From: Zygnema cylindricum
Lineage: Eukaryota; Streptophyta; Zygnematophyceae; Zygnematales; Zygnemataceae
DNA length: 53,385 nt
Assembly: GCA_037447655.1 (NCBI GenBank)
Contig: JBBHKE010000258.1
Location: 1 to 53,385 of the forward strand
Direction of reading: 5' to 3'
Shown here: positions 46,138 through 53,385 of the stretch, one piece after another
How positions within the stretch are numbered: position 1 is the first letter of the stretch
Layout: every line of letters begins with the position of its first letter
Made by a program: the position numbers and the translations under genes
Notes under the pieces: generated by a model
Database searches by the model: none
What the model was told of the DNA's origin: nothing
The model's input: the letters and a program-made list of their open reading frames with translations, nothing else

Positions 46138-46468
46138 TACTATGGAGTGCAATTATCAGCTGGAAATGTTGTATCCTATTGGTTTACTGTTCTGTCCAAT
46201 CTGAGACGAGCAAGTCAAAAAGTAGCCCTGTTAAAAACCTGTCTGTTTTGGAGTTTCGTAGTAGCACTTTGTATTAAAAGAGCCATGGTAAACTGCATTT
46301 TAAATAAGAAAAGTGAGAGCAATGTGCTTTGGGATACTTTTGAATGTCCATAAGGTTAGTGACCGGAGCCTTTATCTTTCATGTATCTCGTATTAGCATG
46401 ATAGAAATCAAGGATCGTTAAAGATGTATTTCTATTGATTTTTCTGGAGTGCAAGCTAAAATCCATGG
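46138..46468. other. Spacer, no gene recognised
   Basis: A short open frame (46147-46353) has no domain that I recognise. Nothing else is supported. Confidence 0.4.
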
Positions 46469-47131
46469 TTGTTGGCTACCGAGGAGGTTAGGCTGAGGAT
46501 TTCTCTTGTTGTAAAGAAGTTATGCGACTCAGGTTTAAGAAACTTGAAGATTTTAAGAGTTGATACTAATGCAGCATGTTTTGCATATCGACACGTTGCC
46601 GATTCTCTACAGTATTCAGCGCCAGAGGTCCCAATCGGTTACTCGAATCCGTACGCGACCGTTACCCGACCGCCCGCCTCGGATCCGGAACGGATTCGGG
46701 TGTTAAATTTTGGGGGCCGGTCGGATTCGGGCGGGTGATTCACCAAAAAAAAAAAACGGGTATGGTCGGGTAAGCAAAAAACGAAAAAAAATGAAGGTTT
46801 TGTACTGTCCATACTATCCAGCACTTTGTACTTTTTTCTATTGGTATCGTGGAAGGTATAAGGGATATGTACCATTTATTTTGTACATATTTGTGTACGG
46901 GTGGGTACGGGTAGTCGCGAGAAATCGAGTTTCGGTCAACTTTTATTTTTGCAAACGCGTATCGGGCAACGGTTAACAATCTAAGAGCGTGACATAACCC
47001 GGTCGGGTATCGTTTTGAAAAAAAAAAATTGTCCGTTTCGGGTATCTAAAATTTTGACTTTTGTGACCTCTGTTTAGCGCTACTGGATGCCCCGGACCTG
47101 ATTCAGATTTCAGAACGAAAATAACATCCCC
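46469..47131 (+). pseudogene. Unidentified coding fragment interrupted by hAT element F1
   Basis: An open frame (46469-46622) reads ...LATEEVRLRISLVVKK, then RVDTNAACFAYRHVADSL, QYSA. If F1 and one copy of its 8-bp duplication are removed, it continues in frame as LLDAPDLIQISERK and stops at a TAA near 47129. I do not recognise the protein. There is no in-frame ATG upstream before a stop, so this is an internal or terminal exon fragment. Its last part is duplicated at 47730-47916. Confidence 0.35.
46623..47072. mobile_element. Element F1, hAT-like, 450 bp
   Basis: CAGAGGTC and GACCTCTG are the inverted ends. The flanks TTCAGCGC (46615-46622) and TTTAGCGC (47073-47080) form an 8-bp duplication with one mismatch. 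The interior is rich in GATTCGGG/CCCGAATC and GGGTA motifs. No transposase. Confidence 0.72.
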
Positions 47132-47253
47132 TTGGAAAGAGGGAAACTATTTTAAATATCGCCAGTTCGGCGATTCTTCTGTGAAATGAACTTGCTCAGC
47201 TACAGATCTTCTTAGTCAATGTGAAATCAGTACTTTTGACTTGCTTTGTTATG
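47081..47253. repeat. Direct duplication of about 175 bp, first copy
   Basis: From TACTGGATGCCCCGG to GACTTGCTTTGTTAT it matches 47730-47916, with small indels in the second half. It carries the end of the coding fragment described at 46469-47131. Confidence 0.85.
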
Positions 47254-47255
47254 AA

Positions 47256-47623
47256 GGGTGAACTTCCATTGGAAGAAAAGTGGGGTTGTTTACTGGAAGT
47301 TGTACGATTTCGTACAAATTCGTAACATTTTTTTTTTCGTCAGACGAAACATGACGAAGCATGTTTTCAGGATGGCTCCAATGTTATAGGCGTAAGTATT
47401 GACCGTTGGATGTCTCACTATTTTAGATTCGCGAAGCAATCGCGCACATCGTCCAGTGTGAAGAAACTCTCCTCGGGAAGAGAGTTTCTTCACACTGGAC
47501 GATGTGCGCGATTGCTTACATCCAACGGTCGAATTTTACGCCTATTTTATTGGAATCATCTTGTTAACATGTTTCATCTGACAAAAAAAAAAATTGGTAC
47601 GAACGGTACTAAAAAATTAACCC
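47256..47623. mobile_element. Family D-type foldback element
   Basis: The left end GGGTGAACTTCCATTGG followed by AAAAGTGGGGTTGTTTACTGG is the inner end of family D. The right end is TACTAAAAAATTAACCC. The flanks are GAA (47253-47255) and TAA (47624-47626). Most of its length is one long inverted repeat (47338-47583). It is only 368 bp and has no coding capacity. Confidence 0.6.
47338..47583. repeat. Long foldback with a 38-bp perfect stem
   Basis: Arms 47434-47471 and 47480-47517 are perfectly complementary around the loop CTCGGGAA. The outer arms GACCGTTGGATGT (47401-47413) and ACATCCAACGGTC (47518-47530), and TAGGCGTAA (47387-47395) and TTACGCCTA (47536-47544), extend the stem past a 20-nt bulge (47414-47433). 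A weaker outer layer pairs CAGACGAAACATG with CATGTTTCATCTG. Confidence 0.9.
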
Positions 47624-47626
47624 TAA

Positions 47627-47729
47627 ATAGAGTAAAGAAAAAAATAGAATGAACTACGCTAATGGAGAATAAAATAAAAAAAAAGCGGGACGGAATTAGC
47701 GTACACAACGCTAATAGCGATTGGCGGTG
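47627..47729. mobile_element. Right end of a family C element
   Basis: ACGCTAATAGCGATTGGCGGTG ends at 47729 followed by TA, and the interior has the AATAGAGTAAAG motif. No left end is found; on the left it joins the family D-type foldback. Confidence 0.5.
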
Positions 47730-47916
47730 TACTGGATGCCCCGGACCTGATTCAGATTTCAGAACGAAAATAACATAGCCTTGGAAAGAGGGAAACGATT
47801 TTAAATATCGCCAGTTCGGCGATTCTTCACAATAGGCAGAACTTGCAAACGCTCCAGCTGCAGATCTGATTCTCCAAGTCAAAGTGAAATCAGTACTTTT
47901 GACTTGTTTTGTTATT
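47730..47916. repeat. Direct duplication of about 175 bp, second copy
   Basis: Matches 47081-47253, starting exactly at the TA next to the family C end. Confidence 0.85.
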
Positions 47917-48016
47917 AATAAGAAAAAGATTAATACTCTGCGTATTACGGTTGGGTCGTTCCGGAGTCTCTAGTTTTGATATTTTCACACTCCACAATAT
48001 AAGTATTGAAATAAAA

Positions 48017-48026
48017 TTAGGGTTTT
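48017..48026 (+). promoter_or_regulatory. Telo-box-like motif upstream of the 573-aa ORF
   Basis: TTAGGGTTTT (complement AAAACCCTAA) lies 33 bases before the ATG. In plants this motif is found in the promoters or leaders of genes for growth and translation. Confidence 0.4.
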
Positions 48027-48058
48027 GAGGTCAGCAACAGAAGTGGTACCCGGAAGCC

Positions 48059-49780
48059 ATGGCGTCATTGAATGTACATTGGAAGCCATTCACTGAATGC
48101 CATGTGATACCTCCTGTATTGAATTGCTTTTCTGTCTTTAATAGCCGCCATCCTTCAGTATCACTTACTGCCAAACAAAGGAGCTTAGGCTGTGTTTTTC
48201 GTCGTTTACCTCCGTCCGTACAATTTCCAGCTCAGAAATGCCTTTCAGTAAGAGCCAGTTTCAATTTAAACCTCGATACTTCTTTGCCTAGAGACCGGAT
48301 TTTGGATTTTGGAGCTCATAAAGGGAAAAGGCTTGGGACAGTACCTCCAAGATACCTTAAGTGGATAGTAAAAGAGGGTAAGAAACCTGATTTTGACAAA
48401 GTAGAGGTTTTCAACAAAGATGGAGATCTGGTTGATAACCCTCTTGACTATTGGGCACTAGCCGCCGAAAAAGTTTTGTCTGATCCTCTTTACAGGGACA
48501 GGATTGAATGGGAAGAAGTTTGGGGAGAATCTAAAATGGAAGAAGCTCATCTTTGGAAAGAGAAGGAGAAAGCATTTGGATGGGTGGAGAGAGACGATAG
48601 GGAAGCTTGGAGAGGAGTAGACTATAGATTGTTAGGAACTTCCTTTACAAAACCTATTCCTAGAGTAGGATATGGAGGGAGGACAACAAAAGTGAAGCTT
48701 CAAAGAAATAAAGGATCTGTTAAGAAAGTGATATTGCCAGGACCTGAAAATGAAGCTGAAAGAAGGAGGGCTCTTAGGAGAGCTCGTCGATTACAGGCAA
48801 AAGAAGGAGAAGAGATGGTTGATGATAAGAGGGAAGAAGTTTTAGAGAGTAAGGGAGAGGACCCGCAAGCAAGAGATGTCAGAGACGGTAGTTTATCGAA
48901 TAATTTCTCGGATACTTTTTCGGATAAGGTTTCGGATAAGTTGTCGGATAATTTTTCTGGTACCGTGAGTACGAGTCGGTTTCCAGGCAGGAGAAATCTC
49001 CTCTCTCGTGTTGCAGAAATGCAAAGTGAAGTGGAAGATAGTGAAAAAGTGGAGAAAGAAATAGAATCACAAGAGGAGACTAAGTCTGGAATTGAAGCAC
49101 AGATGAATCTCTTGTCCAAAAATGAGCTCTTAGGTTTGGTACGGATGGGAGAAATTGGAAGAGGAAGAGGAAGTGGGAAGCTCTATTTGAGGGGAGGAGG
49201 AGAAGAATCCGGTGAAGGAATTTCAGCAAGGAGAAGAAGAATTAGGAAAGAAGAGCCTCAAGGAGTGAGAGATAGTGGAACAAAAATTCATGGTAAAAGT
49301 TCTAGTAAGCAAGACAATTTTACAGGACAAATCAACAAAACCAATGATAGTGAAAAAAAAACACTTTGGGGAAAATACACCAAATCTGTGAATGCAACAG
49401 AGATCTCTTCTATTGTTGACGAGAGAGCGAGTCCTGTTGGAGAAGGACATGGAGGAGGAAATTCGAATGCTGCCAGTTTAGGAAGGAAGGAAGTAAGAGA
49501 TTTTCCCAAAAAGTTATCAAATCATGTCGAAGTCCCCTCAGTGGTGGCAGAGGGAGAGCGTGAGGCAGAGGAAGGAAAATTTTCAAGGAGACGTTGGTCT
49601 GTGTTGAAGAATCTTAGTAACACTGAAGAGGATGTTAAGGATGTTTCTGGTGGACCGAAAAAAGTGAGGAGGTCGAGGAAAAGGGAAATTAATGGGAAGT
49701 TGGAGGAGAAGACAAGAGGGCCAAAGGGGTTGCAGGGGATCAGAGAATTGGAAATGGTGGAGAATCTTTGGAGTCGCTGA
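48059..49780 (+). CDS. Predicted plastid protein with DUF3820-like domain, single exon
   Basis: The ORF is 573 aa with no intron and starts in a strong context (GCCATGGCG). Residues 1 to about 66 are poor in acidic residues and end with VRAS, like a plastid transit peptide and its cleavage site. Residues 84-205 hold a conserved block: FGAHKGKRLGTVPPRYLKW, then DPLYRDRIEWE, FGWVERDDREAW and LLGTSFTKPIPRV. The first part resembles DUF3820 (bacterial quorum-sensing-regulated factor), and the order is that of an uncharacterised plant plastid protein family as I recall it. A basic patch (ERRRALRRARRLQAKEG) follows, and the remaining 330 residues are charged, low in complexity and probably disordered. 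Residues about 280-300 are an FSD/VSD/LSD repeat. Function unknown; RNA or ribosome binding would fit the basic patches but is only a guess. Confidence 0.82.
   Translation: MASLNVHWKPFTECHVIPPVLNCFSVFNSRHPSVSLTAKQRSLGCVFRRLPPSVQFPAQKCLSVRASFNLNLDTSLPRDRILDFGAHKGKRLGTVPPRYLKWIVKEGKKPDFDKVEVFNKDGDLVDNPLDYWALAAEKVLSDPLYRDRIEWEEVWGESKMEEAHLWKEKEKAFGWVERDDREAWRGVDYRLLGTSFTKPIPRVGYGGRTTKVKLQRNKGSVKKVILPGPENEAERRRALRRARRLQAKEGEEMVDDKREEVLESKGEDPQARDVRDGSLSNNFSDTFSDKVSDKLSDNFSGTVSTSRFPGRRNLLSRVAEMQSEVEDSEKVEKEIESQEETKSGIEAQMNLLSKNELLGLVRMGEIGRGRGSGKLYLRGGGEESGEGISARRRRIRKEEPQGVRDSGTKIHGKSSSKQDNFTGQINKTNDSEKKTLWGKYTKSVNATEISSIVDERASPVGEGHGGGNSNAASLGRKEVRDFPKKLSNHVEVPSVVAEGEREAEEGKFSRRRWSVLKNLSNTEEDVKDVSGGPKKVRRSRKREINGKLEEKTRGPKGLQGIRELEMVENLWSR
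48895..48960 (+). repeat. In-frame FSDK-type coding repeat
   Basis: Units of 12-15 bp around TTTTCGGATAA encode FSD, FSDK, VSDK, LSDN. Unit sizes in multiples of three keep the frame. Confidence 0.75.
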
Positions 49781-50194
49781 CAACATAAGACCAGGTTTTT
49801 GAACAATCTCTCCTTGAAAAGTCCTCCTAGGAGTTTAGTGAATATAATGAATCTCATGGTGTTATCGCAGTTGTACCGTGGTTTTAAAACCTGTTCATAA
49901 TCGTCAATTATGCTTATTTGAGCGAATTTGTGCTAAAAATACTGAAAGAATTGGAAGGATGTGTGAATAGGAAATTGAAGAGCTGATAGTTGACAATCCT
50001 TCAGGTTATATGATCAACTTTTGTTGTGCTTTTAGAATTAATTTCCCCCTATGTATGTTAAACAAATCCCTTCAAGACTGATCCGTTCAGTTGGTACAAG
50101 ATATACTGCTGAACGGTCACGTCACCTAAATACTTGTGTCCAGTCTTTGTTCCGTGCAGATAGTAATTTTCTATTTTTTCCGTATAGTGAACCT
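49781..50194. other. 3' flank of the plastid-protein gene
   Basis: No gene or element ends seen. It should contain the 3' untranslated region. Confidence 0.4.
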
Positions 50195-50785
50195 CAGAGT
50201 CAAAGCTGTGAAAGAAAGTACAGATTGTGATTGAATCTGACTGATGTTTGGCACTCGACCCTTGCAGAAATTAGAAGTAAATTAGGACTTCTATTTTATT
50301 CCGGAGGAGCAAATACTAAAGGATTGTCGTCTTGTTCTCGTCCTCGATCTTGGACCATTGTCTAGCTTGCACTAAAGGCAAGTTCCTTACATTTTTGGAT
50401 CATGAAACTGCTTATAGGTTCTTTTTGGTTTGGAAATTCCATGACAATAATGTACTGATTGATTTGAGAGACTCATGCATTTACTATCATATCACCCTTT
50501 GTACGAGGTTCTATATCAGTCCATATGTTGTTAAAAAACATCTAATTTGCAGATTTTAACTCCTAAACTAGCCTTGCAAAGTACAATACAGTTTCAATTT
50601 TTTTTTACTCGTGTGTAACGTGCGTCCTATGTGCCTCGAAGTTTTTGAATAGACTATATTAAAAACTTAAAATCTAGAAATCCGCAAGTATGTGTCACAA
50701 GTCTTCTGTAATATTTTGGTTCCTAATTTTTGCAGGTTTTGCATTATTCTTGAAGAAGGTTACTGCACATGACATTTATTAACTT
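50195..50785 (+). pseudogene. Broken partial copy of the lipase gene
   Basis: Position 50279 onward matches lipase exon 2 (41234-41328), including its acceptor CTTGCAG just upstream. The copy reads KLGLLFYSGGANTK and, after a one-base shift, DCRLVLVLDLGPLSSLH, then a stop. The preceding GTCAAAGCTGTG and the following TTGAGAGACTCATGCATT match the neighbouring lipase introns (41165 and 41480). The acceptor TTTTTGCAG at 50735 and the bases after it (ATTATTCTTGAAGAAGG) match the start of the last lipase exon, but the catalytic ADHL is lost and a stop follows. Exons 3-8 are missing. It is a decayed tandem copy. Its LGPL agrees with the usual plant DLGSL where the intact gene has DNGSL. Confidence 0.75.
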
Positions 50786-52450
50786 TGTTTTACAAGATTC
50801 AAGACACAGGGATACAAGAGAGACTTGAACTGTGGGCCTTTGTACCACAATCCTTACACATGATACAAAAGTCAACTGCATACCTTCATCATGTGCATGC
50901 TTTAGAATGAATACAAAACGCCGTTTCTCTATACCGTTATTTGCGTTAACTTGCATGTTACATGTTTCTTTCTTTTAGTCGTTAAAAAAGACGATTTTTT
51001 GAGCTCGGCTAAACAGAAAGTTGTCATTGAGCCAGACTTGTGAAATTTGGTCTAGTTGTTCCTTGGCCCCTTTTTTCCACAGCCTTAGTATATTATTGTA
51101 TTACACACAAGGTGAATTATACTTCGGCCTAGGGTTCAGAGCCTATTTTAAGGTTTTATGTCCTTTTCGGTTGAAAATATTTGTTGAAAATACGAAGAAA
51201 TCTCCTAGACGACCGGCAATTTTTTTTATGTACTATTGCCTCTAATGGGGAATAGTCTTATATTATAACTTTGAGGCAAATTACGTAGTCTTTTATGAAT
51301 CGAGACGGAAAAGCTTCTTTTTGCTTAATGGATTGGTTTGTTGTCACGACTATATTTTTGGCATCGAGTTTTTCTGCGCAAGTCAATGAAACACTTCTGA
51401 TATGTCTTCGATTTGATTTAGAAATATCTTCAGTTCAACTTCGGTTTTGTTGAACTTTGGTTCAGTCAGTTAAAAAAAATGGTCTGGAGTGCTCGGTTTA
51501 ATCGCCAAACATGTAGCATTTAAACTAAAGCCAAAGTTACAACGTTTTAGCTCGTGTTAAATGTTCCTATCAGCACGTGACCTTGGTATTGAAAATGAGA
51601 TAATAATTTTGAAACAGTATTCTCTTACTTGCAGGAAACCAGCAGAGTATTACATTGGCATAAGGGTTATTATTTTACCATCGTTTTGGACGCAATTATT
51701 ACAATTTTTGCATTTTTTAGAGTAACCGTAAGTGTTGGTTAATAAAATTCTGTACGTTTTAACCTCAATATGGGGTCAAGTTTCCCCAAATGTCAGCCTC
51801 ATAGGATAATTACATCGAAGAAATTTGCCCAGATGTAAATTCAAGTAAAGTTTTACGGTAAACCGTATCTAAAAAGACACGTGTACGAATTGTATGATGT
51901 ATTCTCGAAACGAGGGTAAAACTTCAATAGTGTAGTTACCCTATCATTTGATGCGTTGTATTTTTGCAAGTATAGAAATATCAGTCTCTTAATTTAAAAA
52001 ATCTTCTCTTAACAATTAGAGAAAAAGAGTGAAAGGTAAAACCGTTTTATTTACTAGACGCGTGCAGGTACTCTATCGCTTTTACCACAAAATACTATTC
52101 ACTCGTAGGTATATATATGTTTAAACCAGGGGATGGTATCAGGATTTCTCAAAGCTATATTATAACGCAACTAAAATATTTAAAAAATTTCAACAAATTA
52201 GCATCTTTATTAAGAAATCGCGATTGGTAAACCATTTGAGAACATTTTGAGGAGGAAAACAAATCTAAAAGCTAAAACTAAATTGAGAAAACGAACACTG
52301 GAGTAACCAAACTAAAATGAAAAAAGACTGTGAAACAAAACTTGACAAAATAACAAAGGACCCGGTAAAGAAGAACAAACCACAAAGTTAAAACTAAAAG
52401 TGAATGGACCAAAACAAAACTACAGAACAAACCCATTTATCAAAAAACCA
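50786..52450. other. Intergenic, no gene recognised
   Basis: About 1.7 kb of AT-rich sequence. Open frames are short. From 52250 to 52450 there is an A-rich texture with ACTAAA/AAACCA motifs. No element termini or RNA genes recognised. Confidence 0.45.
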
Positions 52451-52894
52451 CTAAAAAAAGGCCCTAAAACTTACCAAGGGTTTTTTAGCCCAGCGGAGCA
52501 TGTCAGGGGAGATCGGGAACACATAGACAATCCACAACCGTCCGATCGAAAAAGGGAAGGAAGCTTGCTCACACCGTAAATACGCTAATTTTTTTATATA
52601 AATACACTGATAAACACTCATTTTAAAAAGCCATACGGTAGGGAGTGTCGGGGCTCCCAAGGCCTCTCTTCTCGAAAGAACCTCGAAGACAAAAGAATGG
52701 GCAAACTCATCCAAAGTAACGTCCAAACAAGCAAATATCTCGACCGCCCTTTTATTAAAATCATTCATAGCCTCAGGACGGGCGCAATAACAGTCCCTCC
52801 GAGCAACTTCATGGGCCAATGTACGAGTATAAATAGTATTATCAATCCACACTATATAATATACAAGCAACCCCACGACGGTAAGTAGAGGCAA
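52451..52894 (-). CDS. Uncertain hypothetical ORF, 147 aa
   Basis: The frame reads MPLLTVVGLLVYYIVW at the start, then HEVARRDCYCARPEAM, RAVEIFACLDVTLDEF and EVLSRREALGAPTLPTVW. Its composition is protein-like for an AT-rich region, and the middle is amphipathic. I do not recognise a domain. It may be one exon of a minus-strand gene: the N-terminal stretch looks like intron read-through, and possible splice sites are present. It could also be an old transposon fragment. Confidence 0.3.
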   Translation of the reverse strand: MPLLTVVGLLVYYIVWIDNTIYTRTLAHEVARRDCYCARPEAMNDFNKRAVEIFACLDVTLDEFAHSFVFEVLSRREALGAPTLPTVWLFKMSVYQCIYIKKLAYLRCEQASFPFSIGRLWIVYVFPISPDMLRWAKKPLVSFRAFF

Positions 52895-53079
52895 GTTTCA
52901 GCAAAACAATGTCTCCAAAAACAGGAACAGGCAATACAATATCAATTCACCACAAAATAATAATTAGCGAAACGTCGAAACCTCAAATTCGACAAAAATA
53001 CAGGTCAAAAGCAGCAGTCACAGTACACCATGAATTGCTATTAGTGTAAATGTATTTTTTGCCACTTAAAAGCATATTT

Positions 53080-53210
53080 TCTCCGTTCACACTTGTCGGA
53101 TTTTGGATCTGACGTTTAAGATTGAAAGATAAGACTCTCAGCTTCTGATTGGCGGTCTCAAACTGAAAATCGAACAAATGTGTACAAAGAAAAGATATTT
53201 TAAGTGGTGA
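53080..53210. repeat. Diverged dispersed repeat, copy 2
   Basis: TTCACACTTGTCGGATT, GATTGAAAGATAAGACTCTC, CTTCTGATTGG and TACAAAGAAAAG correspond in order to 31225-31380. Confidence 0.5.
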
Positions 53211-53344
53211 ATAAATTAATAACAAAAATAGCCGTAAGTGTAGTGTTGCAAACAACGTCACATGCCTAAATCACTTCTTCCTCATCACTTTTACAACGGG
53301 AAAATGAAGCAGATGGAAGCCACAAGGCTCAAAATCACGGACAC

Positions 53345-53385
53345 TCGGGAGGGGGAGAGGGGGAGGGGGGGAGGGAGGGAGGGAG
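53345..53385. repeat. GA-rich repeat at the window edge
   Basis: GGGAGGGGGAGAGGGGGAGG and then GGGA units, similar in composition to 15662-16322. A contig break in such a repeat is common. Confidence 0.85.

Larger units (their letters stand above)
53026..53385. mobile_element. Left end of a family C element running towards the window end
   Basis: CACCATGAATTGCTATTAGTG after TA (53024-53025) is a family C end. The matching right end is not found before the window ends, so the limit is unknown. Confidence 0.45.

Noticed and set aside
48700-49857. Minus-strand ORFs of 60-140 codons
   Set aside because: They lie antisense to the 573-aa gene, mirror its codon bias, and have no domain of their own.
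1-53385. tRNA, rRNA, CRISPR arrays, bacterial operons or ribosome-binding sites
   Set aside because: GGTTCGA-like strings (for example near 1277 and 2320) lack a cloverleaf around them and lie in hAT copies; the repeats are transposon ends, not spaced arrays; genes are split by spliceosomal introns.

Overview
The window is eukaryotic nuclear DNA, most likely from the green lineage (a streptophyte alga or an early-diverging land plant). Three of the four clear genes are split by GT-AG introns with the pyrimidine-TTGCAG acceptors typical of plants. Two predicted proteins carry plain plastid-type transit peptides, and the hydrolase resembles a family I know from land plants. The assignment rests on protein resemblance only; no ribosomal or organellar marker is present.

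Genes, all on the + strand: (1) 10690-14985, ten exons, a 626-aa FAD-dependent oxidoreductase with a C-terminal Rieske [2Fe-2S] domain; (2) 25831-30615, six exons, a 505-aa SET-domain protein of the Rubisco LSMT/SETD3 class with a secretory-looking N terminus; (3) 40362-45234, nine exons, a 509-aa membrane-anchored lipase keeping both the catalytic triad and the four zinc ligands of the Geobacillus L1/T1-type lipases; (4) 48059-49780, one exon, a 573-aa predicted plastid protein with a DUF3820-like domain. A broken partial copy of the lipase lies at 50195-50785. Decayed coding pieces are seen near 1-1862 (minus) and 46469-47131 (plus). The four genes show no obvious shared pathway.

The remainder is dominated by short non-autonomous DNA transposons in nests. 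Letters are local names: family A (about 950 bp, GGG... ends, 3-bp TAA/TGA duplications, PIF/Harbinger-like); family D (about 700-1000 bp, GGG... ends, TAA/TTA duplications); family C (ends CACCGNGAATCG at TA sites, Tc1/mariner-like); a CATAGTTCAAAAGTAGG hAT-like family (six copies, 8-bp duplications); a TAGTGTTGGGTATCG hAT-like family E (three copies); and single elements F1 and G1. One solo LTR of 978 bp sits inside a family A copy. Nesting can be read directly from target duplications: hAT in D in C, D in C, C in A, LTR in A, hAT in A, E in A. No transposase was found, so all would have to be moved by enzymes made elsewhere.

Layout: 1-9651 transposon nest; 10359-14985 oxidoreductase gene; 15660-17910 GA-rich microsatellite and a 570-bp direct duplication; 18795-24952 transposon nest; 25831-30615 SET gene; 31940-39354 transposon nest; 40362-45234 lipase; 45922-47916 transposon-disrupted duplicated fragment; 48059-49780 plastid protein; 50195-50785 lipase relic; 52451-52894 uncertain minus-strand ORF; 53345-53385 GA-rich window end.

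The most unusual signals are the central palindromes of families A and D (compensatory changes between copies; one 38-bp perfect stem), the pairwise matching of diverged termini within each copy, and two cases where one element inserted exactly at the target duplication of another.
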